A stretch of 64,000 nucleotides of DNA from Lignipirellula cremea (lineage in GTDB: Bacteria; Planctomycetota; Planctomycetia; Pirellulales; Pirellulaceae): assembly GCF_007751035.1 (NCBI RefSeq), contig NZ_CP036433.1:4941001-5005000 (forward strand), written 5' to 3'. Positions 8,590-17,557 of this stretch are shown piece by piece; within the stretch, counting starts at the first letter, position 1, and each line of letters begins with the position of its first letter. Position numbers and translations under genes: made by a program. Below the pieces are notes generated by a model. The model was not told the DNA's origin. It made no database searches and saw only the letters and a program-made list of their open reading frames with translations.

Positions 8590-10248
8590 ATGAATTTTCC
8601 CTTCCGGTCGATTTCTCGCTACCGACTGCTGCTGCCTGTCGTGCTGTTGTCGGCGGTCCTGCATGCGGTGGCGGTGGCGGCCATGCTGCTGGCGATCCAG
8701 CCGGGATTTGATTTTCTGGCGACCTTCCCGCAGCGGGCCGCGTATGTGGCGGAGCATGGCTGGCTGTGGCGTCTGGGATGGATTCCCTGGCAGCTGACGG
8801 CCGCGTCGGATCTGGCCGTGAGCATCCTGCTTGCCATGTATCTGGCCGTACATCGGCGCGATTCGCCGGCGCTGCGACTGGCGTTTCTGGCAGCGATGGC
8901 GAGCGTAGTGGCGACGGTCGCCGCTATTGTTCCCGAGCAGTGGGCCGAGTGCTATCTGCTCACCGGGTATGTGCCGCTGGCCCAGTCGGCGGTGGCGAAC
9001 GGGGCGTCCGGCGAATCGCTGGATGCCTTTGCCGCGGCCGAGAAATGGGCGCTGTTGATGACGGGCGTCTGTGGCAACACGGGTTACACTTGCATGGCGT
9101 TGTTATGGACGGCGGCGACCGTGCTGGCCGCGCCATCTTCCTGGCGGCGAGCGGCGTTTGCGCTGGTGGGGCTGATCTCCTGCGCGGCGTTTGCAGGAGC
9201 GTCCGTGTTGCTCTGGCAAAGCGTTCCCGCGGCGACTGCGGCCGGCGTCTATCCTTATGCCGATCAATTATTGGCGTGCAACGCGCTCGGCTTCGGCTTA
9301 CTGATTCCATGGATGGTCTGGATGGCCGTGCTGCTGGGCGACGGCCATCATCAGCGCTGGCCGCGGGACGACGACGCGTTGCATCGCTTCCGCTGGCCTG
9401 CCGGAAGTCTCTGGAGCTGCCTGCTCCCTGCCGGCCCAGGTTTGCGGGATGTGGCTCGCTGTACGTTCGGCGGGCTGCCGGCGCCTGTCCTGGCCAGCGA
9501 CATCACCGACGTGGTGTACGTGAGCTGGCTGGTTCCGGCTGATCGCGTGAAAGCCCTGCTGCCGCCGCCGCTGCGCCCGCACTGTTTGGGCGACCTGACG
9601 TTTGTCACGGTGCTGAGCTACCAGCATCATTACTTCGGGCCGGAGCTGGCGGGGCGATTGCGTCGGCTGTTCCCTTCGCCTGTGCAAAGCAATTGGCGGT
9701 TCTATTTGGAGCCAGAAACTGACACGGCGGAGCGCGACGGGATTTACTTTTTTGCGACGTGCATCGGCCATCCGCTACTCGCCAGCGCCAGCCGATGGAT
9801 GAGCGACGGCCTGCCTTCCCATTACCCGCAAAGGATCACGCACCAGGCAGACGGCGGCCGCTATGAGACGCGGATCGATCCCGGCAACGGCTCTGCGTCC
9901 GCTCTGCATGTAGAGGTGGAAACGTTCCCTGGTGGGACGGGCAGCCGTACCTTGCCGCCGAACCTCGCCGAGCATTTCGACTCCTGGTCGGCGGCCGTGC
10001 AGTATCTCATTGAGCAGAACCGCGCCGTCGGTGTGATTCCCGCCCACGGCCGGATCTACGAATCGAGAATTGAAATCCCGATCGATGGCGCCCTGGTCCT
10101 GCCTGCTCAGGTTATTGGCCCGATCACCAGTCCGCTGCTGGAACCACTTGTTGCCGGCTGCGATCCGTTCGCCTTTGTTGTTCCCAGCGTTCCCTTCAGG
10201 GCCACAGGGGAAAAGTGGACCTGCAAGTTGCGGGTGCTCGGCGAGTAG
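8590..10248 (+). CDS. Membrane domain fused to DUF2071/acetoacetate decarboxylase-like domain
   Basis: Residues 1-255 hold about seven hydrophobic segments (for example LLLPVVLLSAVLHAVAVAAML and LLIPWMVWMAVLLG). Residues 295-552 are soluble and begin VVYVSWLVPADRVKALLPPPLRP, the typical opening of DUF2071/YqjF-like proteins, which share the acetoacetate decarboxylase fold. The first part resembles no transporter I know. The combination in one 552-residue chain suggests a membrane-tethered ligand-binding or enzymatic domain. Function is not known. Confidence 0.75.
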   Translation: MNFPFRSISRYRLLLPVVLLSAVLHAVAVAAMLLAIQPGFDFLATFPQRAAYVAEHGWLWRLGWIPWQLTAASDLAVSILLAMYLAVHRRDSPALRLAFLAAMASVVATVAAIVPEQWAECYLLTGYVPLAQSAVANGASGESLDAFAAAEKWALLMTGVCGNTGYTCMALLWTAATVLAAPSSWRRAAFALVGLISCAAFAGASVLLWQSVPAATAAGVYPYADQLLACNALGFGLLIPWMVWMAVLLGDGHHQRWPRDDDALHRFRWPAGSLWSCLLPAGPGLRDVARCTFGGLPAPVLASDITDVVYVSWLVPADRVKALLPPPLRPHCLGDLTFVTVLSYQHHYFGPELAGRLRRLFPSPVQSNWRFYLEPETDTAERDGIYFFATCIGHPLLASASRWMSDGLPSHYPQRITHQADGGRYETRIDPGNGSASALHVEVETFPGGTGSRTLPPNLAEHFDSWSAAVQYLIEQNRAVGVIPAHGRIYESRIEIPIDGALVLPAQVIGPITSPLLEPLVAGCDPFAFVVPSVPFRATGEKWTCKLRVLGE

Positions 10249-10294
10249 AAACGGATCAATTCGCGAGGGGAGCAAGCGGCGACATGTCCGCCGA

Positions 10295-10837
10295 TTACTT
10301 TTCGCTCTGCCGGATCGCCTGCTCAAAGAAATGCCGGACGGCGCGACCGCTAACGGTTGTTTTCTGCAGCAGCTCGCGCGCGATCAGTTCGACAGCCAGG
10401 GCATGTCCTGCTTCGCCCAGCAGATGTTCCGTCTTGTCGAGTAACCGTCGCTGGAGCCGTTCCAGCTGGTTCTCGCTACTGGCGCGCTGGGCGAGCAGTC
10501 GCCGCACATGGCGCAGGTCCTGGCTCGCCCCGGACTGGCAGTATTCGCCCGTGAAGCGTGACTCGGCGACCATCCCTGCGAGCAGGATGAGGATTTCATC
10601 TTCCAGCTGATCCTTCGAGGCTTTGGACCGCCCCTTGCCGATCTCACAAACCCCAAGGCGTCCGACGCCGAATTGCGATTTGCCCGGCATGATGGTGACT
10701 TTCTGAACCAGCCGGCCCAGGGAAATTGCCATCACGGCATGGCCCGCTTCGTGCCATGCGGTAGCCATAAGCTGCTGCAAATCCTTTTGGGAAGGTTCCT
10801 CAGCGGTCGAATCGGGATCGGGGGTTTCGTTGTTCAT
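10295..10837 (-). CDS. FtsH (M41) peptidase-like domain without AAA module
   Basis: This 180-residue protein carries the zinc-metalloprotease signature HEAGH at residues 29-33 inside TAWHEAGHAVMAISLGR. The following helical region (EDEILILLAGMVAESRFTGEY and GASQDLRHVRRLL) corresponds to the C-terminal peptidase part of FtsH. The AAA ATPase and membrane segments of FtsH are absent, and there is no signal peptide. The start at 10837 is chosen because the residues before it have no family character, though the ribosome site is weak. It may act on already unfolded or small substrates, or be regulatory. Confidence 0.8.
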   Translation of the reverse strand: MNNETPDPDSTAEEPSQKDLQQLMATAWHEAGHAVMAISLGRLVQKVTIMPGKSQFGVGRLGVCEIGKGRSKASKDQLEDEILILLAGMVAESRFTGEYCQSGASQDLRHVRRLLAQRASSENQLERLQRRLLDKTEHLLGEAGHALAVELIARELLQKTTVSGRAVRHFFEQAIRQSEK

Positions 10838-11230
10838 GGCAATCCAGTGTACGGTTCGTTGCGGACCGTTGAAATATGGCCGGAGTTGCTTCACGGCTTC
10901 AACTTTCTGGCGACATCGCAACTTCCTCCTGGGTGCAATCTGGTTCCCCCGGCAGTGGCAGTTTCCTCAGTGAATCGCCGTTTTAACAGGACGATTCTTC
11001 CTCTCCAGGAAAACCTGGGAAAATTCACAGGCCTGGAAGCATCCCACAAGTCAAATGGCGGGCTAGGGTTTAGCAGAGCAGTAAGGATTCCAGCCGGAAA
11101 AGATCAACCAGTGTAGATCCTTTCCGCTCTTTTCTTGTCGATCTGCTCCGCCCAAATTCTGCCCTGCTGCCTCAAGGGCTCGCCCACAGCACGAGCCCGT
11201 ATTGCATTGCCTCCTGAATAGAGAAAACTC
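10838..11230. other. Intergenic region between divergent genes
   Basis: This gap of about 390 bp lies between the M41-like gene (minus) and the choloylglycine-hydrolase family gene (plus). I see no small gene, repeat or strong hairpin; both promoters presumably lie here. Confidence 0.4.
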
Positions 11231-12280
11231 ATGAATCGAAGTCGCATTGCCTGTTCGTTTGGTCTGGCCGTACTCACGCTGGCCCTGGTCGCCGCGCCCG
11301 GTCATACCTGTTCGCGGATTCTCTGGAACAGCAACAAGCTGGCCGTGGTCGTTTCTCGGACGATGGACTGGCCCGAATCGACCGAGCCGATCCTGACCGT
11401 CTTTCCGCGCGGCATGAATCGCGACGGCGGCATGGTCGCCACCGAGCAGGTGGTGAAGGTCAATCCGCTGAAATGGACCTCGAAGTACGGCAGCCTGGTC
11501 ACGACCCTGTATGGAATGGGCACGGCCGACGGACTGAATGAGAAAGGCCTGGGCGTCCACTTTCTGTATCTGAACGCCTGCGACTTTGGCCCGCGCGACG
11601 AGAGCAAGCCGGGCGTGCAAGCGGCGCTCTGGGGTCAGTACCTGCTCGACAACGCAGCCGATGTGAACGAAGCGCTGAGCCTGCTCGACAGCATTCAGGT
11701 GGTCCCGGCCGAAGCCCACGGGTACAAGACGAACGTCCACCTGGCGATTGAAGACGCCAGCGGAGACTCCGCCATCATCGAATACATTGGCGGCAAGCGC
11801 GTGGTTCACCACGGTCGTCAGTACACCATCATGACGAACGACCCCACCTACGACGAACAACTGGCCATGCTGCACAAGCTGGATTTTTCCAAGCCGAGCA
11901 GCGATACGCCCCTACCGGGCAACGTGACCGCCGCCGACCGATTCCAGCGGGCCGCCTACTACGAAGCTCTGCTCCCGCAGCCGAAGAGCGAGCGTGAAGC
12001 GGTCGCCGGCGTACTGGCGATCGCCCGTAACGTCTCCGTGCCGTTCGGCGCGCCTTACAAAGGTTTCGGCATCTACAACACCGAGTACCGTACGGTCATG
12101 AACCTCACCCAGCGCCGCTACTTCTTCGAGCTGACCACGAGCCCGAACGTGATCTGGGCCGACCTGTCGAAGATGGACCTGTCGCCGGGAGCCCCGGTAA
12201 AAACGCTGAACCCCGACAATATCAATTTGTCGGGCGACGTAACCGACCAGTTCCAGACCGCCAAAAAGGCGCCCTTCTAA
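11231..12280 (+). CDS. Choloylglycine hydrolase family protein (Ntn hydrolase), exported
   Basis: The family cleaves linear amide bonds in bile salts, penicillin V or acyl-homoserine lactones, using an N-terminal cysteine freed by processing. The 349-residue product has a signal peptide ending in APGHT, directly followed by Cys27 (CSRILWNSNK), which becomes the nucleophile. Further family marks are RTMDWPES (substrate-binding Arg and Asp), GMGTADGLNEKGLGVHFLYL and TNDPTYDEQL. Export signal and cleavage site coincide with the catalytic cysteine, as in other secreted members. In a marine or freshwater planctomycete the substrate is more likely a quorum signal or other amide than bile salt. Confidence 0.88.
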   Translation: MNRSRIACSFGLAVLTLALVAAPGHTCSRILWNSNKLAVVVSRTMDWPESTEPILTVFPRGMNRDGGMVATEQVVKVNPLKWTSKYGSLVTTLYGMGTADGLNEKGLGVHFLYLNACDFGPRDESKPGVQAALWGQYLLDNAADVNEALSLLDSIQVVPAEAHGYKTNVHLAIEDASGDSAIIEYIGGKRVVHHGRQYTIMTNDPTYDEQLAMLHKLDFSKPSSDTPLPGNVTAADRFQRAAYYEALLPQPKSEREAVAGVLAIARNVSVPFGAPYKGFGIYNTEYRTVMNLTQRRYFFELTTSPNVIWADLSKMDLSPGAPVKTLNPDNINLSGDVTDQFQTAKKAPF

Positions 12281-12348
12281 TCAAGCACCCCAATACTCCC
12301 CCGCACCAAGTAATCGTGGGAAAAACGTAACACATCACGTAAAGACAA

Positions 12349-12382
12349 GGCCAGGACAACCACCCAGGTTGCCCTGGCCTTT
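12349..12382 (+). terminator. Rho-independent terminator
   Basis: A 13-bp stem (GGCCAGGACAACC paired with GGTTGCCCTGGCC, one non-Watson-Crick position) with a 5-nt loop is followed by TTT. It lies about 70 bp after the stop of the choloylglycine-hydrolase family gene and fits its transcription end. Confidence 0.7.
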
Positions 12383-12433
12383 CCGCGTTGCAACTCCAGA
12401 AAAAGATTCCCTGCACCAAAGCGATAGCAATCA

Positions 12434-12489
12434 CCAGACACCCACTTTTTCGCACCCGCGATAACCCGATTCCCAGACACCCACTTTTT
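12434..12489. repeat. REP-like repeat pair, left flank of RAYT
   Basis: Two identical 17-bp copies (12434-12450 and 12473-12489) read CCAGACACCCACTTTTT. Their reverse complements occur on the other side of the RAYT gene (13641-13656 and 13698-13714), so the gene is bracketed by inverted repeats, as is typical for REP-associated tyrosine transposase loci. Confidence 0.8.
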
Positions 12490-12676
12490 GGCCAGACCGA
12501 TTGATCGACCTGAAGGGATCGAGGTCGCGAAACGGGGAATTGGCGAACGGAAGAGCGTGACGGAGGAAGGAGTTTAACGCCAGAATGCTGAAAAGACGGC
12601 GTGAAAAGAAGCGTCGGCGCGCACCGCTGGCGGTGGTGGGTGGGGAGGTCGGGTGATCGACGGTTGCCAGGTGGCG

Positions 12677-13549
12677 TTATTTGAGAATCGCCACCCGGTT
12701 GCCGCGATGGAAGCGGGGGTTGAAGCCGAGTAGCTCGTCCGGCGACAGATTCAGACGTTCGAGAATTGGCGGCAATGCGGCCGGCGTGACGCCCGGCTTG
12801 CATGGCCGGTGGAGACGGGCGATCCGGTCGAGCAACGACAGATACCCGTCACGCGTGAGCGGCAGGAAACCGCCGTCGCGCTCGTCGATCTGGCAAAGCC
12901 GCACGACAGACGATGGGCGGCGGGAGTCGCCGGCCGACCGCTCTTCGATCCGCTGCTGGACGGACGTAAAGTCGCTCTCCTCCAGGGTTTCGGCGATGGC
13001 CGCCCGGATTGGATTGAGGTCGACGTACGCCGCGCAAGCGAGCACGGCCGCCTCATCGAGCAGGGCCTGGCTGGTGAAGCGTCCCTCCCAGAAACGGCCG
13101 GAGACCTCCTCTTCCGCGTTGGCCCGCCGAGCGATGTACTCCTTCAAATACCGCATGAACCAGGACAGGCTGGCCAGTCGCGTCCGCAGTTCGGCGATCC
13201 GTCTTTCGTTACCTGCGAGCGTTTCAATCTGCTCGGCGGTGGCCGAGCCGGACAGCTTGAGCCAGCGGCTGGCGACCTCTTCCGCGGTCCACTTTTCGGC
13301 CAGATCGGGCCGGATGCGGAGCAGCAGATGCAGGTGGTTACTCATGGCGGCGTAAGCACATACGTCGATGGCGAACACCTGGGCGAGCAGCCCGATCCGC
13401 TGCCGGACCCATTCCTTGCGGTGGTCGAAATTCCGCCCGGTGACGCCGTCATCGCCGCACAAACAGGCTCGGCGAACGCACCGCGAAATGCAGTGATAAA
13501 ACCCGACTTCCCCCGCCGCCACAATCTCCGCCCGCGCTGCGCTTGGCAT
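12677..13549 (-). CDS. REP-associated tyrosine transposase (RAYT, Y1/IS200-like)
   Basis: The 290-residue protein carries the HUH motif as His72-Leu-His74 in SNHLHLLLR. A plausible nucleophilic tyrosine is Tyr138 in KEYIARRAN, followed by the family block GRFWEGRFTSQALLDE and YVDLNPIRA. Such single-strand nucleases process REP palindromes. The ATG at 13549 has a GGGGAGGGG site a few bases upstream. The frame continues open far upstream, but that part translates REP repeats and the DUF1559 gene antisense, so it is not coding. The gene is bracketed by inverted copies of a GTGGGTGTCTG repeat, its probable substrate. Confidence 0.9.
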   Translation of the reverse strand: MPSAARAEIVAAGEVGFYHCISRCVRRACLCGDDGVTGRNFDHRKEWVRQRIGLLAQVFAIDVCAYAAMSNHLHLLLRIRPDLAEKWTAEEVASRWLKLSGSATAEQIETLAGNERRIAELRTRLASLSWFMRYLKEYIARRANAEEEVSGRFWEGRFTSQALLDEAAVLACAAYVDLNPIRAAIAETLEESDFTSVQQRIEERSAGDSRRPSSVVRLCQIDERDGGFLPLTRDGYLSLLDRIARLHRPCKPGVTPAALPPILERLNLSPDELLGFNPRFHRGNRVAILK

Positions 13550-13640
13550 GCCACCCCTCCCCAAAATACGCCCTTGAATTAACTGAACGTGAGTATACCC
13601 AACCAACGGCATACTGCAAGGAAAAAGCAGAGAAAGCAGC

Positions 13641-13735
13641 AAAAGGTGGGTGTCTGTCTTGGAAGGGTGGGTATCGGGATTGGGTAACGGATCTCGAGAA
13701 AGGTGGGTGTCTGGTTTTGGGGATGGGGTGTCTCG
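13641..13735. repeat. REP-like repeats, right flank of RAYT
   Basis: Two good copies of AAGGTGGGTGTCTG occur at 13641-13656 and 13698-13714, with two degenerate copies near 13662 and 13724. They are inverted relative to the copies at 12434-12489. Confidence 0.75.
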
Positions 13736-13826
13736 GTGTGGGGTGGATTCTGTCATAATTGGGGGGCTGCGATGAGTCCTGGCGTGGCTTTCGCGCTGAA
13801 ATGACCTCACAAAAAGGAGTTTTGCG

Positions 13827-15662
13827 ATGCGTTCGATTTCCTGGATCTGGCTCGCGCCGTTGCTCTGCGTGTTGGCGATTGGCTGTGGGACCAAGGCTCC
13901 AGATTCGCCCGATGCGCCGACTGATCCGCCGAAGAAAGTAGCGTCTGATGCGACCGCAGATTCAAGACAGCCAGCGACGACGGATCTTCCCGTTGCGTCG
14001 TCTTCCAACAACACGGCTGCTGCTCCGACAAACAGCTCTTCGGCATTGACTTTGTCGCAAGCGGCGACAACTTTTGTTTCCGATGACTACTTCGTGGCGA
14101 TTGCACTGCACCCGAAAAAGATCGGTGATCGACGGCTCGTACAGAACTTGCTATCGATCGATATGGTAAAGGAGCGACTGGCAGATAACCCCGCCGAAGT
14201 TCCGTTCGATCCGATGACGATCGACTGGATTCTGGCTGTCGTGGGACATCAAATGGGCGACGGCGATTCGCCGCTGGCTGGCGCTTTTCAATTCGACTCT
14301 GTCGAGGCTGCCGAAAAAATGCGGGCTGTCGGCCAGAAAGCGGAAGTCGCCAAGGTGAAAGGCGTATCGATTTATGTTGCCAGCGACCCTGCGTATCACA
14401 TGTACTGGGCTAACGAAACGACGGTCGTCTTTGGCTCGGCGGAACGGTTGACTCGATTCCTGAATGGGTCCCAGAAGCCGGCGGTCGAATTGCTGGATCG
14501 CCTGAAGCAGGTTGGCTACGACCACGATATCGCCGTCGTAACGCACATGGCTCCTGTCCGGGATTTGGTCGCCAATTCCGTGGCGGGACAGGGGAAAAGT
14601 GTCGAAAATATGCCTGACCAGGTGAAAGCGGCCACCCTTACCTTTGACCTGGAAGGGGCGAAGCTGCTCAACGTGCTGATCGAAGGAAAAGATCCTGCCG
14701 CCGGCGAAGCCATTGGCGGTCTGCTGAATCAGGGGCTGGAAGCGATCAGCACCCCGCTCGGCCTGTTCGGTATGGACTATCTGGCGCCGCGAGTCGGAGA
14801 AGAGGGGGCGGTAACGCTACTCGACGCCGCCAATTCTTTGCTGCAGAACGTGGAGATCCAGCAGAACGGACCCGACGTTTCTTTGTCGATTGCCGCGCCC
14901 GAAGGTCTGGCTGATCTGCCGACAAAGCTGGCGCCCTTGCTAGCGAAGTGGCAAGAACAAGTCGCCGGCCCGCAGGAACGTATCAACAATCTCAAACAGG
15001 TAGGGCTTGCCCTGCTTAGCTACCACGACCAGAACGGCCGTTTTCCGGCTGCGGCCCTGTACAACGAAAAAGGAGACGCGGTACTGAGCTGGCGCGTGGC
15101 GATTCTCCCTTTCATGGAAGGAACCACGCTCTACGATGCTTTCAACATGGATGAGCCCTGGAATAGCGAACACAACCTGCAGACGTCGCAGGTCATGATT
15201 CCCGTTTATGGCCCTCCGAAAGATTCACGCAAGCCGGGGCCGCTGTTGCCGGGGAACAATACCGCACCGAAACTGCCCCAGGAAGCCCAGCCTGCCGTCG
15301 CTGTGCCGCCGTCTGACGGGCCCGATCCCGCCAGCGTGCCACTGACCCGTTTCCAGGTGTTTGTCGGCCCTTCGACGTTCTTTGCGACAACGCGAGGAAC
15401 CCGCATGGCGGAGGCGACCGACGGAACGTCGAACTCGATCCTGGTCGTGGAAACGGGGCCCGACAAAGCCGTCCCGTGGTCGAAACCGGCCGACCTGGCG
15501 GTGGACGACGATCCGGTGGCCGCGCTGGGAACGCTTGATCCCGAAGGCGCCCTGGTGCTGTTTGGCGACGGTTCCGTTCGACGCATGTCGCCGTCGGAGT
15601 TAAAAGCGGTGCTGAAAGATATGATCAGCATCAACGGGGGCGAAGTGATTTCCGAAAACTAA
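13827..15662 (+). CDS. DUF1559-type lipoprotein
   Basis: The 611-residue product has a lipoprotein signal (LAIG-Cys near residue 20) and a low-complexity Ser/Thr/Ala linker to about residue 80. A central domain follows (about 85-370) with repeated alpha/beta units (FVSDDYFVAIALHPKKIGD). The C-terminal DUF1559 region starts at INNLKQVGLALLSYHDQNGRFP (about residue 388) and ends with LVLFGDGSVRRM, the H-x-DG-like motif of this large planctomycete family. The usual prepilin-like N-terminal helix of DUF1559 proteins is absent; lipid anchoring replaces it. The role is unknown. Confidence 0.85.
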   Translation: MRSISWIWLAPLLCVLAIGCGTKAPDSPDAPTDPPKKVASDATADSRQPATTDLPVASSSNNTAAAPTNSSSALTLSQAATTFVSDDYFVAIALHPKKIGDRRLVQNLLSIDMVKERLADNPAEVPFDPMTIDWILAVVGHQMGDGDSPLAGAFQFDSVEAAEKMRAVGQKAEVAKVKGVSIYVASDPAYHMYWANETTVVFGSAERLTRFLNGSQKPAVELLDRLKQVGYDHDIAVVTHMAPVRDLVANSVAGQGKSVENMPDQVKAATLTFDLEGAKLLNVLIEGKDPAAGEAIGGLLNQGLEAISTPLGLFGMDYLAPRVGEEGAVTLLDAANSLLQNVEIQQNGPDVSLSIAAPEGLADLPTKLAPLLAKWQEQVAGPQERINNLKQVGLALLSYHDQNGRFPAAALYNEKGDAVLSWRVAILPFMEGTTLYDAFNMDEPWNSEHNLQTSQVMIPVYGPPKDSRKPGPLLPGNNTAPKLPQEAQPAVAVPPSDGPDPASVPLTRFQVFVGPSTFFATTRGTRMAEATDGTSNSILVVETGPDKAVPWSKPADLAVDDDPVAALGTLDPEGALVLFGDGSVRRMSPSELKAVLKDMISINGGEVISEN

Positions 15663-15983
15663 GAACCGCTTGCCGACCCGCCGCGTAAAGAATATCCAGG
15701 AAGACCTGGAAATTGACGGCAGGCGGCTGGTTACGCATGCGACGCATTGCCTCGACGGCCGCGCAGGTACAACCTGCGCGGCCGTTCTGTTTGCGCTACG
15801 CGGCGTTTCCGTTATTCTGCGCAGCGACGCTGGGATCGCCGTCAGTGGTGAAATCCGGGCAAGCGTTATTTCGCCGGCCGGACTGATCGCCGGGCGAGTT
15901 TGCAGACGAATACCATTTGGGGCCAAGGAAGGCTGCTCGACTTGCCGCTGCGCTTGTTCGCTTTCCTTTGAGGACCGTCCGCT
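15663..15983. other. Intergenic region with a terminator
   Basis: The first half holds the strong terminator at 15755-15793 and a small CCAGG-AAGA-CCTGG hairpin at 15696-15709. The second half (15794-15983) is the presumed promoter region of the next gene, with no motif I can name. Confidence 0.5.
15755..15793 (+). terminator. Rho-independent terminator
   Basis: A perfect 14-bp GC-rich stem (15755-15768 with 15772-15785) and a 3-nt loop ACA are followed by a T-containing tail (TCTGTTTG). It lies about 90 bp after the DUF1559 gene. Confidence 0.75.
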
Positions 15984-16610
15984 ATGAACGCTCGCCGAAT
16001 ATCCATCAGAGTCGCGGCGTTGTCGTTACTGCTGCTGCCCGGCGGTCTGGCGGCGGACGCGCAATCTCTGCCCTGTCCCCCAGGAAAAGTTCTGATTTTT
16101 CGCGGGATTTTCACCGTCTTCTCGCTCGGACTCGACGAACTAACCGGCGACCTGCAGAACGCGGGCTACGACGCCCAGATCGCTCCGCCGTCGATGGGGG
16201 TGATTCCCGCGGCGACGTTGCGCGAAGAATACCTGGCCATGGCCGACCGCGGGCCGATCGTTCTGGTCGGGCACAGCATGGGCGGGCGCCTTTGCTTGCA
16301 TGTCGCGCGGTGGTATCAGCAGGCGGGTATCCCCGTCAAACTGATCGTTATTCTCGATTCCAACCCGCTCACGACGGTGCCGTCGAATGTGGAGCGTTGC
16401 GTGAATCTGTACGTGACGAACTCACTGGGCGTGTTCCACGGCAGCCCGGTGCGGGGAGACGATCCGCGCACTCCCATTTTTAACATCGACGTGAGTAAAA
16501 TCCCCAAACCCCAGCAGTCCTGGTCGGTGGATCACTTCAATATCGACGATTCCCATTGGATGCATGCCGTGGTGCGTCAGGAGATCGCCCAGGCGATGGG
16601 CGGACCCTGA
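15984..16610 (+). CDS. Secreted alpha/beta hydrolase
   Basis: The 208-residue protein has a signal peptide (MNARRISIRVAALSLLLLPG, cleavage after about residue 26). The nucleophile elbow GHSMGG lies near residue 95 (IVLVGHSMGGRLCLHVARWY). The catalytic aspartate is probably in VILDSNP and the histidine in DDSHWMH at the end. It is short for the fold, as in small thioesterase- or lipase-like members. Substrate unknown. It is preceded by a terminator and stands alone. Confidence 0.8.
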   Translation: MNARRISIRVAALSLLLLPGGLAADAQSLPCPPGKVLIFRGIFTVFSLGLDELTGDLQNAGYDAQIAPPSMGVIPAATLREEYLAMADRGPIVLVGHSMGGRLCLHVARWYQQAGIPVKLIVILDSNPLTTVPSNVERCVNLYVTNSLGVFHGSPVRGDDPRTPIFNIDVSKIPKPQQSWSVDHFNIDDSHWMHAVVRQEIAQAMGGP

Positions 16611-16738
16611 TACCCAAGCGTCGCATCCGCCACAGAAGACGGGCGCCTTGATTGTTGTCCCTCTCGATTGTTGACCCTTGGCGATGCGCCCGATACGATT
16701 GAGATTGCTTTCCTTTACCCAGCAAGTTTGGATCGAAG

Positions 16739-17299
16739 ATGGGCGTCACCTATTTCAAGCGTTACCGCATGGAATACGATCTAACGGGGCCGCTCTTTGC
16801 GCCGCCGGAGCTGCCGACGGGCTACTCTTTGGAACCCTGGTCCGACGAACTGGTCGACACGCACGCCGACACCAAGTACCGCAGCTTTCGCTTTGAGATC
16901 GATGCTTGTGTGTTTCCGTGTCTGGGCCAGAGCGAAGGGTGTTCCCGATTGATGCGAGAGATCGCCCGGCGGGATGGCTTCATGCCCGAGGCGACCTGGC
17001 TGATGGCCTGGCGTTCCCATCCGCTGGATCGGCCGGATTATTGCGGCACCATTCAGGGAATCCTCGACAAGAGCCGTGTCGGTTCCGTCCAGAACATCGG
17101 CGTCACGCCGGAGCATCGGGGGCGATTGCTGGGCACGATTTTGATCTACCATGCTCTACGCGGTTTTCGCGAACAAGGCATGCAACGGGCTTTTCTCGAA
17201 GTCACGGCCCAGAATCAGGGTGCATTGCGGCTGTATCAGCGGCTTGGTTTTCGCACGACGAAAACCGTCTACAAAGCGGCGGAAGTCGCGTACGCGTAG
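16739..17299 (+). CDS. GNAT family N-acetyltransferase
   Basis: The C-terminal half of this 186-residue protein has the acetyl-CoA-binding signature: VGSVQNIGVTPEHRGRLLGTILIYHAL matches motif A (Q/R-x-x-G-x-G/A region, here HRGRLLG), and AFLEVTAQNQGALRLYQRLGF matches motif B. The N-terminal 90 residues form a longer substrate part with a cysteine cluster. No neighbour indicates the acceptor. The start has no strong ribosome site. Confidence 0.85.
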   Translation: MGVTYFKRYRMEYDLTGPLFAPPELPTGYSLEPWSDELVDTHADTKYRSFRFEIDACVFPCLGQSEGCSRLMREIARRDGFMPEATWLMAWRSHPLDRPDYCGTIQGILDKSRVGSVQNIGVTPEHRGRLLGTILIYHALRGFREQGMQRAFLEVTAQNQGALRLYQRLGFRTTKTVYKAAEVAYA

Positions 17300-17557
17300 C
17301 ATGGCGCGGTCGTCGGCTGTGCGGTGGTCTCTGCTCGCCGCGCCGTCGAGCGGACGTCGCCCCCAGCCAAATCTGGTCCGCCCCCTTCCCAGGCTGGGAC
17401 TTCTGCGGTGGAATGCGGGTTGGAACCAGCAATCGAAGGGGAAGGACGGCCCGTTACCGCGGCCCCTTCGCCAACGGTTCAGGGAGAGAGAACCTCCGCC
17501 GCACCGATCACGCTGTTCTCCACGCAGTCGCCGCCCCGGACGAGTAGAAAGTGAGCC

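Larger units (their letters stand above)
12281..12676. other. Intergenic region with terminator and REP sequences
   Basis: This gap contains the terminator of the preceding plus-strand gene (12349-12382) and two REP-like copies (12434-12489) that belong to the adjacent RAYT locus. Nothing else is recognisable from 12490 to 12676. Confidence 0.6.

Noticed and set aside
11063-11875. Minus-strand open frame of 270 codons
   Set aside because: Antisense to the choloylglycine-hydrolase family gene, which has the catalytic features; no family likeness in the mirror frame.
13547-14014. N-terminal extension of the RAYT gene
   Set aside because: The added residues translate the REP repeats and the antisense of the DUF1559 gene; the ATG at 13549 has a strong ribosome site.
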